This document shows positions 7,514 to 16,759 of a DNA stretch of 64,000 nt, piece after piece. The DNA is taken from NCBI GenBank assembly GCA_028280945.1, contig JANQKV010000072.1:1-64000 (forward strand). Direction: 5' to 3'. The notes under the pieces were generated by a model. It did not search any database. It was not told where the DNA came from and saw only the letters and a list, made by a program, of their open reading frames with translations. The first letter of the stretch is position 1; every line of letters starts with the position of its first letter. Source of the DNA: Opitutaceae bacterium. Lineage in GTDB: Bacteria > Verrucomicrobiota > Verrucomicrobiia > Opitutales > Opitutaceae. The translations under genes were made by a program, and so were the position numbers.

Positions 7514-8992
7514 CTAGGCGACGGCCATGCGGGGGCGAACCACATCTTGGGCCGAATCCGGCAATGGGTAACGGTCGAGCATATCATCGCGCAGTTTCCG
7601 ATGGGACTTGGAGTCAAACAGATTTCGAGTCTGCCAGGGATCTGCCTCAAGATCGTAGAGTTCGCCGTAATCGCGGGTATTATAGAGGACGAGTTTGTAG
7701 CTGTTTTCGATGAAAGTCTGCTGCTTGAAGGGGCCCTGGGCGGGGCGGAACTCCAGTCGGCAGTGATCGCGTCGGCTGACCGTGGAATCGATCCAGGCGG
7801 CTTCCTGTGACACACCCTGATAGTTGTCCGGGACGTGAAGACCCGAGGCACCCAGACAGGTCGCGGGAATGTCGATGAGGGACTGCAGCGCGTGATTCAC
7901 GGACCCTGGATTTTGACAACTTGGGTGTGCCACGATGAAGGGCACGCGTTGCATGCTTTCGTAGGCAGGCAGACCTTTGCCCCAAAGGCCATGATCACCC
8001 AGGTAGTCGCCGTGGTCCGAAGTGAATACGATCAACGTGTCATCGATGGAGCCATCTGCCTCCAATTGATCCAACAGCCGACCGATCTGTTGGTCCATCA
8101 GGCTGATCATGCCGCAATAGACGGACCTCAGTCGGGCTATGTCGTTGTCGGAGAGCTCAGGGCGGACCTTGGCATCACCCCAGGCCCTTTCCTGAAGTTC
8201 AGGATCGTCGCCATAAAACTCGCCCCGGTTGAGGGCTGCGTAGAATTCAGGCCGGTCATCCACCTCACCGGCAGGAATGGGATCGGGCATGTTGGCAGGG
8301 TCATGCAGCGACGCCCAGGGTTCCGGCGTGACGTAGGGGTTGTGCGGGTCCTGAAAACTGGCCCAGACGAAAAACGGCTTTTCCGCAGTTCGAGCGCGAT
8401 CGATGGCGGCGAGCGTTCGGTCGGCCACCCAGGTTGAACCGTGGTGTTCAGGCGGGAGATCCCAGGGCCCGAAATGATCGTAATCGTGGATGTCGAAGTG
8501 GTCGGACAGGTTTACCCCCCGGGATCGCAGCCAGGCACCGTAGTGCATGCCGGCAGCGTGCGGTTCGGAGGTATGACCGATGACCAGCTCCGCGTGTTCA
8601 AATCCAAAATAAGGACCGTGCCAGTGGTCGAAATGGTCGAGGTCGTGCACGGCCGGGGCAGACTCGGGACTGGCGGGATCCTTGCAGGCTTGAAAGTGCG
8701 CCTTGCCGAGCAGGGCGGTGGCGTAGCCGGCCGCGGCAAACTCGCTGGCAACCGTGTGGGGATAGTCCTCGGGCAGGTTGGTGCCTACATGCCAGCAACC
8801 ATGGCGGGAGGGGTATTCGCCGGTCAGCATCGTGCAGCGTGAAGGAGTGCACACCGGGTTGACCGTATAGGCACGATCAAACGTGATGCCTCGCGCGGCC
8901 AATCGATCAAGGTTGGGTGTCTTGATCGCCGGATTGAGCCGGCCAATGCAATCCCACCGCTGTTGGTCGCTGGTGATCAGAAGGATGTTCAT
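7514..8992 (-). CDS. cytoplasmic sulfatase (type I, Cys)
   Basis: A 492-aa protein starting MNILLITSDQQRWDCIGRLN, with no signal peptide. The formylglycine motif is CTPSR (Cys48), within NPVCTPSRCTMLTGEYPSRHG. Metal ligands are visible as the N-terminal SDQ and the FTSDHGDYLGDHGLWGKG segment. Sulfatases remove sulfate esters from sugars or small molecules after maturation of this cysteine. It lies 16 bases downstream of tyrS and upstream of the ROK kinase. A cytoplasmic sulfatase beside a kinase and an isomerase suggests catabolism of an imported sulfated mono- or oligosaccharide. A maturase gene (anSME or FGE) is not in the window. Confidence 0.88.
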   Translation of the reverse strand: MNILLITSDQQRWDCIGRLNPAIKTPNLDRLAARGITFDRAYTVNPVCTPSRCTMLTGEYPSRHGCWHVGTNLPEDYPHTVASEFAAAGYATALLGKAHFQACKDPASPESAPAVHDLDHFDHWHGPYFGFEHAELVIGHTSEPHAAGMHYGAWLRSRGVNLSDHFDIHDYDHFGPWDLPPEHHGSTWVADRTLAAIDRARTAEKPFFVWASFQDPHNPYVTPEPWASLHDPANMPDPIPAGEVDDRPEFYAALNRGEFYGDDPELQERAWGDAKVRPELSDNDIARLRSVYCGMISLMDQQIGRLLDQLEADGSIDDTLIVFTSDHGDYLGDHGLWGKGLPAYESMQRVPFIVAHPSCQNPGSVNHALQSLIDIPATCLGASGLHVPDNYQGVSQEAAWIDSTVSRRDHCRLEFRPAQGPFKQQTFIENSYKLVLYNTRDYGELYDLEADPWQTRNLFDSKSHRKLRDDMLDRYPLPDSAQDVVRPRMAVA

Positions 8993-9008
8993 CGCGCGAC
9001 CAACAAGG

Positions 9009-10295
9009 TCAGGCGGGGATGCGCAGGACGGCGTAGTTGCGCTTGCCTTTGCGCAACAACAGATACTTGCCGAACAGTAGATCGGCGTTCGTCAGCTGAC
9101 GGGTGATGTCGTTGCTGCGTTCGTTGTTCACGTAGATGCCGCCCGCCGCGATATCCTTTCGCGCCTGGCCCTTGGAAGGGCAGAGGCCGGCCTGCACCAC
9201 CAGGTCGATGAGCCCGGTGCCTTCGCCGCTGAATTGTTTCAGGGTTGCATCCATGGTCGGCACCTCCCCGACGACATCGGCAAAAACAGCCTCACTGATG
9301 CCGTCGAGTCCGCCGCCAAACATGATCGTGCTCGCTTTTTGAGCGTCGGCACAGGCGGCGGCACCATGGACGATGGTGGTGACGGCCTCGGCCAGCGCCT
9401 TGTGAGCGACGCGGGCGCCGGGATTTGCCGCATGGCCTGCCTCCAGGGATTCAATCTCCTCGCGGCTCAGGAAGGTAAACTTGCGCAAGTATTCGCAGAC
9501 CTTGGCATCCTCGGTATTGATGAAGAATTGGTAGAACCGGTAAGGGCTGGTCTTGTTCGGATCCAGCCACACCGCGCCATCGGCGGTTTTGCCAAACTTG
9601 GTGCCGTCGGACTTGGTGATCAGCGGAAAGGTCCAGCCAAAGGTGGTCGTCTCCGGGCCCAGTTTCCGCCGGATCAGGTCGGTCCCCGCCACAAGATTGC
9701 CCCACTGATCGGAACCGCCGATCTGAAGTTCGCAGCCGTGGGTTCGATGCAGGTGCAGGAAATCGTAGGCTTGGAGCAGTTGGTAACTGAACTCGGTGTA
9801 ACTGATGCCGGTCTCGCTCCCGAGCCGCGACTTTACCGAGTCCTTCGCCAGCATGACATTGATTGAAAAGTGCTTTCCCACGTCACGAAGGAAATCGAGG
9901 AAGCTGATGGGGGAGATCCAATCGGCGTTATCAGCCAGTCGCGCCGGGTTTTCCGACGTCTCAAAATCGAGCAGGCGGGAAAGCTGGCCCTTGATCGACG
10001 CGATATTGTGTGAGAGCTGCTCGCGGGTGAGCAGGTTTCGCTCCGACGAACGGCCGGAAGGGTCGCCCACCATGCCGGTCGCCCCACCAGCGAGGGCAAT
10101 GGGGTGGTGGCCCGCGAGTTGGAACCGTCGCAAAGTGAGCTGCCCCATCAGGTGGCCCACGTGGAGGGAGTCGCCAGTCGGATCGAAGCCGCAATAGAGC
10201 GTGATGGGGCCTTGGGCGATGCGCTGCGAGAGGGCATCGAGATCAGTGCAATCGGCCAGCAGGCCGCGCCATTGGAGCTCTTCGAGGATTGTCAT
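9009..10295 (-). CDS. tyrS: tyrosyl-tRNA synthetase
   Basis: A 428-aa protein starting MTILEELQWRGL; a further upstream ATG is rejected because it lacks homology. It charges tRNA-Tyr. Motifs are YCGFDPTGDSLHVGHL (HIGH-like), QLLQAYDFLHL, GGSDQWGN, and KSDGTKFGKTADGAVWL (KMSKS equivalent KFGKT). The C-terminal S4 RNA-binding domain (GLCPSKGQARKDIAAGGIYVN) is present. It heads the run tyrS, sulfatase, ROK, SIS with gaps of 14-16 bases. An inverted repeat lies in the divergent region upstream, toward the peroxiredoxin gene. Confidence 0.97.
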   Translation of the reverse strand: MTILEELQWRGLLADCTDLDALSQRIAQGPITLYCGFDPTGDSLHVGHLMGQLTLRRFQLAGHHPIALAGGATGMVGDPSGRSSERNLLTREQLSHNIASIKGQLSRLLDFETSENPARLADNADWISPISFLDFLRDVGKHFSINVMLAKDSVKSRLGSETGISYTEFSYQLLQAYDFLHLHRTHGCELQIGGSDQWGNLVAGTDLIRRKLGPETTTFGWTFPLITKSDGTKFGKTADGAVWLDPNKTSPYRFYQFFINTEDAKVCEYLRKFTFLSREEIESLEAGHAANPGARVAHKALAEAVTTIVHGAAACADAQKASTIMFGGGLDGISEAVFADVVGEVPTMDATLKQFSGEGTGLIDLVVQAGLCPSKGQARKDIAAGGIYVNNERSNDITRQLTNADLLFGKYLLLRKGKRNYAVLRIPA

Positions 10296-10401
10296 GGTGA
10301 AAACGCAGAGCAAAGCGTCGCGGCTTTACCCGGGGCAAGGGGGAAGTGAGCAACTTGCGTTACCCTCGGACACAGCGCAGCTAATGCACGGACCTTTGCC
10401 A

Positions 10402-10447
10402 AAAATAAGCCGGCTTCTAAGTGTAAAAACGGATTGCGGCTTATTTT
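10402..10447. repeat. 11-bp inverted repeat between tyrS and the peroxiredoxin gene
   Basis: AAAATAAGCCG (10402-10412) and its exact complement CGGCTTATTTT (10437-10447) flank a 24-base spacer. The repeat is 78 bases upstream of the peroxiredoxin ATG and 107 upstream of tyrS on the other strand. It could be an operator or a stem in one leader. It is unlikely to be a terminator because both flanking genes run away from it. Confidence 0.5.
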
Positions 10448-10524
10448 GGGAGCGCGAAGAGTAAGAACTCCTTTTCGCCATACATTTTGGCGGATCAGCA
10501 ATTCATCAACCCATCCACTTCATC

Positions 10525-10995
10525 ATGCCCATCGCAGTAGGTTCCACCGCCCCTGATTTCACCCTCAAGAGCAAGAACGCCGACGGTCTCGTCGACGTGA
10601 AACTCAGCGACAACGGTGGCAAATCCACCGTGTTGCTTTTCTTCCCCCTGGCTTTCACGGGGGTCTGCACGCAGGAGTTCTGCGATGTTACCGCCGGTTT
10701 GTCCGCTTACGACGAGCTCAACGCCCGGGTGATTGGTATCAGTGTCGACAGTCCCTTTGCGCAAGAGGCCTGGGCGAGCGCCAACAACATTTCCATCACC
10801 CTCGCCAGCGACTTGAACAAAGAAGTCACCAAGGCCTACGACGTGGTGTTTCCGAATCTTGCCGATGTCGGTGATACCTCGGCCCGCGCCGCCTTTGTGA
10901 TCGGTCCCGATGGCGTGGTGAAATACGCGGAGCAGACGGCGGCCCCGACCGAGTTGCCGGACTTCGACGCCGTCAAGGCCGCGCTGGCCAGCTGA
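10525..10995 (+). CDS. peroxiredoxin, BCP/PrxQ- or AhpE-like
   Basis: A 156-aa thioredoxin-fold peroxidase. The peroxidatic cysteine is Cys48 in PLAFTGVCTQEFC, and a second cysteine at 53 has the five-residue spacing seen in PrxQ/BCP proteins, consistent with an intramolecular disulfide. Arg in SARAAFVIGPDG completes the usual active-site set. It reduces hydrogen peroxide or organic peroxides using thioredoxin. It is transcribed away from tyrS and precedes acnA by about 100 bases. The full length is present. Confidence 0.92.
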   Translation: MPIAVGSTAPDFTLKSKNADGLVDVKLSDNGGKSTVLLFFPLAFTGVCTQEFCDVTAGLSAYDELNARVIGISVDSPFAQEAWASANNISITLASDLNKEVTKAYDVVFPNLADVGDTSARAAFVIGPDGVVKYAEQTAAPTELPDFDAVKAALAS

Positions 10996-11000
10996 GTGGA

Positions 11001-11051
11001 GTGGCGCGACAGCGCCACCTGCGTGGGCGATCCGGGGGCTGCGGCTCCCGG
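11001..11051. repeat. two GC-rich stem-loops between the peroxiredoxin gene and acnA
   Basis: GTGGCGC (11001-11007) pairs with GCGCCAC (11012-11018) around the loop GACA. A second stem, CCGGG near 11032 with CCCGG ending 11051, has a GC-rich loop. No T run follows, so these are weaker candidates for termination than the acnA terminator. They may instead act as REP-like or mRNA-stability elements. Confidence 0.4.
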
Positions 11052-11093
11052 CACCGGACCACTGATTAATTTACCCAACCCAAAATCCTACCG

Positions 11094-13784
11094 ATGAGTC
11101 TTCCCAACCCGTTTAACACCCGAGGCACCTTTGAAGCGAATGGTGCCTCGCACGCCCTCTACTCGTTGCCGGCGCTGAAGGATGCCGGTTACGTGATCGA
11201 TCGTCTGCCGGTTTCCATTCGCATTGTGCTCGAATCGCTGCTGCGCAATTGTGACGGCAAGCGGGTCACGGAGGAGGCGGTGGCTTCATTGGCGGGTTGG
11301 CAGGCCAAGGCGAACCGCACGGCGGAAGTGCCATTTGTGGTCGCCCGCATCGTGCTGCAGGATTTCACCGGCGTGCCCCTCTTGGTTGATCTTGCGGCCA
11401 TGCGTTCCGCGGTCGATCGACTGGGCAAGGACCCGAAGATCATCGAGCCGCTGGTGCCGGTGGACCTGGTGGTGGACCACTCGGTGCAGGTGGATTTTGC
11501 GGGCTCGGCCGAAGCCCTGCAGCGCAACCTGGAGCTCGAGTTCAAACGCAACCGCGAGCGTTACCAATTCGTGAAGTGGGGCATGCAGGCCTTTGACACG
11601 TTTAAGGTCGTGCCTCCGGGCATTGGCATCGTGCACCAAGTCAACCTTGAGTATCTCGCCCAAGGCGTGCTCAAGGACGAAAACGGCACCTACTACCCGG
11701 ACACCTTGGTTGGCACCGACTCCCACACCACCATGATCAACGGCCTCGGCGTAGTCGGCTGGGGCGTGGGCGGTATCGAGGCTGAGGCCGGCATGCTGGG
11801 TCAACCGGTCTATTTCCTCACGCCAGACGTTGTGGGGGTGTACCTCACCGGCGAGCTTCAGGAGGGCGTGACGGCAACCGATTTGGCTCTCACCATCACC
11901 CAGATTCTGCGCGAGCGGAAAGTGGTGGGCAAGTTCGTGGAGTTCTACGGCCCGGGCGCGAAGGCCTTGCCCTTGGTTGATCGCGCCACCATCGCCAACA
12001 TGGCGCCCGAATACGGTGCCACGATGGGCTTCTTCCCCATTGATGAAGAAACCTCGCTGTATCTGCGCGGAACCGGCCGTTCGGAGGAACACGTCACCCT
12101 CTATGAATCTTATTATAAGGCGCAGGGTCTGTGGGGCATACCCGAAAAGGGAGATGTCGATTACTCGATCGATGTGGAGCTTGATCTCACGACGGTTGTG
12201 CCGAGTGTCGCCGGTCCGAAGCGCCCGCAGGACCGCATTGAACTTCCCGCCCTGAAGGAGTCTTTCACCCAAACCTTCTCGAAGCCCGTTCCTGAAGGTG
12301 GATTTGGCAAGGATGCCGATCAACTCGGCGCAGTTGCGACCGAGGTCAAGGAGACCAAGCTGGGCCACGGCAATGTGTTGATCGCTGCCATCACGAGCTG
12401 CACGAACACGTCCAACCCGTCCGTGATGCTTGCGGCTGGTTTGCTGGCCAAAAAAGCGGTGGAGCGGGGCATGACCGTGAATTCGTTGGTGAAGAGCTCA
12501 CTCGCTCCCGGTTCCCGGGTGGTGACCGACTATCTCAACAAGACCGGCCTGACTCCGTATCTCGACCAACTCGGGTTCCAGACGGTCGGCTATGGCTGCA
12601 CCACCTGTATCGGCAACTCCGGCCCGCTGGATGGTGAAATCGAAGGCGCCGTAACCGAAAACGATCTGGTGGCGGCTTCGGTACTCTCCGGCAACCGCAA
12701 TTTCGAGGCCCGCGTCCACCAGAACATTAAGGCAAACTTCCTCATGTCACCGCCCCTCGTGGTGGCCTTCGCGCTCGCGGGCAAGGTGGACCTCGACATG
12801 TCAGCCGAGCCGATTGGCCGGGACAAGGACGGCAACGATGTTTACCTCAAGGATCTCTGGCCGTCGCTGCAGGAAATTCGCGACGAGATGTCGGCGGCGC
12901 TCAAACCCGAGGTGTTCAAAGAGCTCTACAGCGATTTCACCGGGCAGAATCCGAAGTGGAACGAGATTCCTTCATCCGTTGGCAATGTCTACGAGTGGGA
13001 CCGGGACTCCACCTACATTCAGGAGCCGCCGTTCTTCGAAAACTTCAGTCTCGAGCCGGGCACCATCGCCGAGATCAAGGGCGCTCGCCCCATGGGCATC
13101 TTCGGCCACTCGGTCACGACCGACCACATCTCGCCGGCCGGCGCCATCAAGAAGGATGCTCCCGCCGGACGCTACCTCACCGACAACGGTGTCGAATGGG
13201 TGGATTTCAACTCCTACGGCTCCCGCCGCGGCAACGACCGCATCATGACTCGGGGCACCTTCGCCAATGTGCGGATCAAGAACCTCATGGTCGCACCGAA
13301 GGAGGGTGGTTACACCATGCTGCAGCCGGACGGCGAAGAGATGTCCATTTACGATGCCGCCATGACCTACAAGGAGCGGGGGACTCCGCTCATTGTCATC
13401 GCAGGTCAGGAATACGGCACCGGTTCCTCCCGCGATTGGGCGGCCAAAGGCACCAACCTGCTGGGCGTGAAAGCCGTTGTGGCGGAGTCTTTTGAACGCA
13501 TCCATCGCAGCAATCTGGTCGGCATGGGTGTGCTGCCTCTGCAGTTCAAGGACGGCCAGACCGCTCAGAGTTTGGGCCTGGATGGCACGGAAACCTTCGA
13601 CGTGCTCGGCTTGTCCCCGGACATTCAGCCGCAGCAGGATCTGACGCTCCGGATCACGCGTGCTTCGGGAGAGTCCGAAGACACCACCGTGGCCTGTAGG
13701 ATCGATACGCCAATCGAGGTGGATTACTATCAACACGGCGGAATCTTGTCCTACGTGCTCCGACAAATCATCGCTCGCAGCTGA
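11094..13784 (+). CDS. acnA: aconitate hydratase A
   Basis: An 896-aa TCA-cycle enzyme interconverting citrate and isocitrate through cis-aconitate with a [4Fe-4S] cluster. The cluster ligands are visible in [13 protein letters not shown] and [14 protein letters not shown]. Other aconitase A signatures are [22 protein letters not shown], the swivel-domain region [18 protein letters not shown], and the Arg motif [17 protein letters not shown]. Length matches the AcnA/IRP1 class. A strong terminator follows directly, so it is the end of its transcript. Confidence 0.97.
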   Translation: MSLPNPFNTRGTFEANGASHALYSLPALKDAGYVIDRLPVSIRIVLESLLRNCDGKRVTEEAVASLAGWQAKANRTAEVPFVVARIVLQDFTGVPLLVDLAAMRSAVDRLGKDPKIIEPLVPVDLVVDHSVQVDFAGSAEALQRNLELEFKRNRERYQFVKWGMQAFDTFKVVPPGIGIVHQVNLEYLAQGVLKDENGTYYPDTLVGTDSHTTMINGLGVVGWGVGGIEAEAGMLGQPVYFLTPDVVGVYLTGELQEGVTATDLALTITQILRERKVVGKFVEFYGPGAKALPLVDRATIANMAPEYGATMGFFPIDEETSLYLRGTGRSEEHVTLYESYYKAQGLWGIPEKGDVDYSIDVELDLTTVVPSVAGPKRPQDRIELPALKESFTQTFSKPVPEGGFGKDADQLGAVATEVKETKLGHGNVLIAAITSCTNTSNPSVMLAAGLLAKKAVERGMTVNSLVKSSLAPGSRVVTDYLNKTGLTPYLDQLGFQTVGYGCTTCIGNSGPLDGEIEGAVTENDLVAASVLSGNRNFEARVHQNIKANFLMSPPLVVAFALAGKVDLDMSAEPIGRDKDGNDVYLKDLWPSLQEIRDEMSAALKPEVFKELYSDFTGQNPKWNEIPSSVGNVYEWDRDSTYIQEPPFFENFSLEPGTIAEIKGARPMGIFGHSVTTDHISPAGAIKKDAPAGRYLTDNGVEWVDFNSYGSRRGNDRIMTRGTFANVRIKNLMVAPKEGGYTMLQPDGEEMSIYDAAMTYKERGTPLIVIAGQEYGTGSSRDWAAKGTNLLGVKAVVAESFERIHRSNLVGMGVLPLQFKDGQTAQSLGLDGTETFDVLGLSPDIQPQQDLTLRITRASGESEDTTVACRIDTPIEVDYYQHGGILSYVLRQIIARS

Positions 13785-13797
13785 CGCTCACTTTCGT

Positions 13798-13832
13798 CCC
13801 GAGAACATATTGCGCGTTCTCGGGTCTTTTTT
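13798..13832 (+). terminator. rho-independent terminator after acnA
   Basis: CCCGAGAAC (13798-13806) and GTTCTCGGG (13816-13824) form a perfect 9-bp stem around a 9-base loop and are followed directly by TCTTTTTT. It starts 13 bases after the acnA stop. The following STAS gene begins 7 bases after the T run, so it must have its own promoter or rely on read-through. Confidence 0.9.
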
Positions 13833-13838
13833 AGAATC

Positions 13839-14348
13839 GTGCCCACTATTCCACAAACCCAGTTCCTGGTAAATCCGGACAGCAATCCCGTTGCCATCCG
13901 GATCGAAGGGAAAGCTACGTTTCAAAACTGCGGCACGATGAAAAGCTTTCTCGATCGCATGCTCGAAGTGGGGAAACGCCGCTTTGTGATGGATTTTGAG
14001 GCCTGCACCGGCATGGACAGCACATTCCTCGGCGTCATGGCCGGCACCGCACTAAAGCTGCGCAAGGCTCAACCCAAGGGGTCGTTGGTCATCAGCCACT
14101 TGAACGAACGCAATCTTGAGCTCGTGAACAATCTGGGGCTCAACCGCCTGCTCACCGTTGATGACGGCCGCTCGGTCTCGCGGGACGACACCGCGTTTCT
14201 GCAACAGACCCAGGCCAGCGATGAAATCGCGGCCGCCCGGGAGGTTTTGGAAGCCCACCGCAATCTCGTTGCGGCCGATCACCACAACGAAAGCAAATTC
14301 CGCGACGTGATGAGCTATTGCCAAAAGCAGATCGACGACGGTTGCTGA
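13839..14348 (+). CDS. STAS-domain protein (anti-sigma factor antagonist-like)
   Basis: A 169-aa protein with a GTG start. Residues ~18-110 form a STAS domain: VAIRIEGKATFQNCGTMKSF, RRFVMDFEACTGMDSTFLGVMAG, then SLVISHLNERNLELVNNLGL. Ser61 in MDST is at the usual phosphorylated position. A C-terminal helical extension (~60 aa) is outside the fold. STAS proteins act in partner-switching with anti-sigma kinases or phosphatases, but no partner is adjacent. Converges with the HDOD gene. Confidence 0.85.
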   Translation: MPTIPQTQFLVNPDSNPVAIRIEGKATFQNCGTMKSFLDRMLEVGKRRFVMDFEACTGMDSTFLGVMAGTALKLRKAQPKGSLVISHLNERNLELVNNLGLNRLLTVDDGRSVSRDDTAFLQQTQASDEIAAAREVLEAHRNLVAADHHNESKFRDVMSYCQKQIDDGC

Positions 14349-14381
14349 CCCGGAAAGCCCGAGGCCTGACCGGGTCCGCAA

Positions 14382-15224
14382 TCAGTCGATCGCGACGCGC
14401 AGCTTGCGATATCTTTCAGCCGCCCGGTCACAGGCCTGATCCAATTCCTCGATGGTCAGGCCGTTTCGCTCGAGCACCACTTCATCCGTGCTCCAGTAGT
14501 TTTCCTCTCCCGCGATGCACTCGTAGCGTTGGGCGGCACAACTGGCGGCGAGGTGTAACAGATGGGTCCGCGGGTTCTCGTCCTGCTCCGGATTGCAGTG
14601 TCCCCGGATGGCGGCCGATGTTTTGGTCGGCAACTGCCAGTGGGTAAGAATGATTTCGGCCGCCTCGACGTTGGTGATGCCCCACTGCTCGCGCTCCCAA
14701 TGATGAAGTTCGGTTTGAGGACTGCACTCAAACGGCAGAATGGCGTCGATGGCCGGAACCATGCGTTCAAGGGCCATCATTCCCATCGTGCGAAGCAATC
14801 CCACGATATAGCATTCCTGGGGATTGAGCTGGGTGGTGTTGCCGAGGGTTTCCATCAGGATGGCCACAAACAGGGTGTGCCGTCGCAGCCGGTTGGCATC
14901 GACGGGATAGTAACGTATCTTCCCCTCGGCGAGTTGCTCGGATGCGACGGCCCCGACCAAGCAATGGATTTCATCGAATCCGACGAAGGAAATCGCGTGC
15001 TCAAGGTCGTTGATTTTTTCCGCCGGCGCGTAGGCCGCGCTGTTGGCCATGCGCAGGATTTGAGCCACCAGAGTCGGGTCCTGTTTCAGCAAATCCACCA
15101 CGGCTTCGCCGGAGCAGGAAGGCTGTTGCATGACGGTGCCCAATTCCACGAGCAGCCGTGGGGCGGTCGGCAATTTCTCCGCCACACTGATCAGATCGAA
15201 TTCGAGGGCGCTCGCTGCTAGCAT
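14382..15224 (-). CDS. HDOD-domain protein
   Basis: A 280-aa protein starting MLAASALEFDLISVAEKLP. The frame stays open another 336 codons upstream, but that part is antisense to the MFS gene and shows no protein-like sequence. The HDOD domain spans residues ~20-230: QPSCSGEAVVDLLKQDPTLVAQILRMANSA, the conserved DLEHAISFVGFDE, and MALERMVPAI. HDOD proteins are non-catalytic relatives of HD phosphodiesterases often found in signalling. Transcribed divergently from the MFS carrier. Confidence 0.85.
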   Translation of the reverse strand: MLAASALEFDLISVAEKLPTAPRLLVELGTVMQQPSCSGEAVVDLLKQDPTLVAQILRMANSAAYAPAEKINDLEHAISFVGFDEIHCLVGAVASEQLAEGKIRYYPVDANRLRRHTLFVAILMETLGNTTQLNPQECYIVGLLRTMGMMALERMVPAIDAILPFECSPQTELHHWEREQWGITNVEAAEIILTHWQLPTKTSAAIRGHCNPEQDENPRTHLLHLAASCAAQRYECIAGEENYWSTDEVVLERNGLTIEELDQACDRAAERYRKLRVAID

Positions 15225-15371
15225 TATTGTCGCGTAAAACGGCCATTTTGGGTCAAACTTTAGCCATTGTCGGAAGTCAGCCGGCGTAGGCCGGGCAAAG
15301 GATTCTCTGGCAGGTGTTTTTTGATGGCTTGGGCATTGCCAGCGGCCCCGTTGCCGTGACATCAGCAGCTC

Positions 15372-16697
15372 GTGTCCCCTGCTTCTCCTGCCAGCAGTTC
15401 GAATCCTGATCGCCGCAACTACTTTGTCTTTCTGTTCGAAGGAGGCTTCTTTGTTTTTGGCATGGGTTTTGTCAACGTGCAGAGCCTGTTGCCGGCATTG
15501 ATCCTGGAGGAAGGCGGGCCGAGTTGGGTGGCCGCCTACATGCCCACCGTCATGGTGATCGGACTGTTTGGCATCCCTATGCTTAATGCCGGATGGGTGG
15601 ATCGCCTGACACAGTTGCGGCCATATGTCACCTGGACGGGCTTCTTTCAGCGCATGCCGTATTTGGTGATTGGCTTGGTGCTTTTGTGGGGCGGGATTCA
15701 AGGTGACGCCGTGTGGATGTTGCTGGCGGCGGCCCCGTTGTTTTCCGGCATTCTGGGTGGGTTGGGTTTTGCGGCTTGGCAACGGCTTTACATGAACGCG
15801 GTGCCCGCCAGAAAACGGGCCTCCAATTTGGCGTTCCGTTTTCTGTTTGGCGGAGTCACCGGCATCATCGCGGGGGCCATGATCCAGAACGTCTTGTCGA
15901 CTTATCCGGGGGTGCACGGCTATGGGATACTGCATCTGTTGGCGGCACTGTTTTTCATGGCTTCGTGGGGCCTGCTTTTTGCCGTCAAGGAAAAGGTCCA
16001 AGCTGCGCCCCCGGCAGAGCCGGACAAACCGGTCGAAGCGGAGAAACCCGGCGCCATCAAAGCGTTGAAGTTCTACTACCGGGCCGGTCCGATGCGCCGA
16101 TCCCGATACAGTTTTCTGGGCGGACTCATGCTCATGCATGGCTTTTGCCTGGTGGTGCCATTCTATGCGGTGACGCTGCTGGACCGTCTTGATCAGCCGA
16201 AGAGTTTCCTTGGAGTCCTGGCGATGTGGCAAATGGGGGGGCAGTCGGCGGGCAACTTGATTGCCGCGGCCATTGGTGACCGCTGGGGTGGCCGGGCCAC
16301 CTTCATCATCGGATTGGGTGCGCTGGTGGTGAGCCTGATTCCGGCGTTGTTCGTGAGCGATTTGCTTTGGGCGCAGGTGGCTTATGCTGCGTTCGCGATG
16401 AGCATGATGATCATGATCATCGGTAAGGATACCCTCCTGATGGAGCTCAGCCCGAATGACAATCAGTCCAGCTACTTGGCGCGGATGGCGTTGTTTACCA
16501 TGGTCGCCCTAGTGTTCTACAGCGGTCTGGCGCAGGTGCTTTGGACATCCGCCGGTGGTTTCACTGCCCTGGTTGGGGTGACGGCGATCTCATCCTTGAT
16601 TTCCCTCGGCTTCGCCACGCAGGTGAATGATCCGCGAGGCGTGCAGCTCAATCCCTTGCGTGTCATCCGCCGCGGCATTCTGCGCTTCTTGCGGTAG
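15372..16697 (+). CDS. major facilitator superfamily transporter
   Basis: A 441-aa integral membrane protein with a GTG start, and about twelve hydrophobic segments in two halves split near residue 220 by a charged linker (PAEPDKPVEAEKPG). The first begins FVFLFEGGFFVFGMGFVNV. Its substrate cannot be deduced. The upstream 147 bases, shared with the divergent HDOD gene, must hold both promoters; I see no convincing -35/-10 pair. The trpB gene follows by 62 bases. Confidence 0.85.
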   Translation: MSPASPASSSNPDRRNYFVFLFEGGFFVFGMGFVNVQSLLPALILEEGGPSWVAAYMPTVMVIGLFGIPMLNAGWVDRLTQLRPYVTWTGFFQRMPYLVIGLVLLWGGIQGDAVWMLLAAAPLFSGILGGLGFAAWQRLYMNAVPARKRASNLAFRFLFGGVTGIIAGAMIQNVLSTYPGVHGYGILHLLAALFFMASWGLLFAVKEKVQAAPPAEPDKPVEAEKPGAIKALKFYYRAGPMRRSRYSFLGGLMLMHGFCLVVPFYAVTLLDRLDQPKSFLGVLAMWQMGGQSAGNLIAAAIGDRWGGRATFIIGLGALVVSLIPALFVSDLLWAQVAYAAFAMSMMIMIIGKDTLLMELSPNDNQSSYLARMALFTMVALVFYSGLAQVLWTSAGGFTALVGVTAISSLISLGFATQVNDPRGVQLNPLRVIRRGILRFLR

Positions 16698-16759
16698 ACC
16701 GTACCATCAACAGATCCGGTTTGCCAGCGGAGGCATGATCGCGTCAGTTTGGCCGACCC

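Noticed and set aside
15225-16232. N-terminal extension of the HDOD gene
   Set aside because: The open frame runs through the antisense of the MFS gene, with no protein-like sequence, and the HDOD homology begins at the ATG at 15224.
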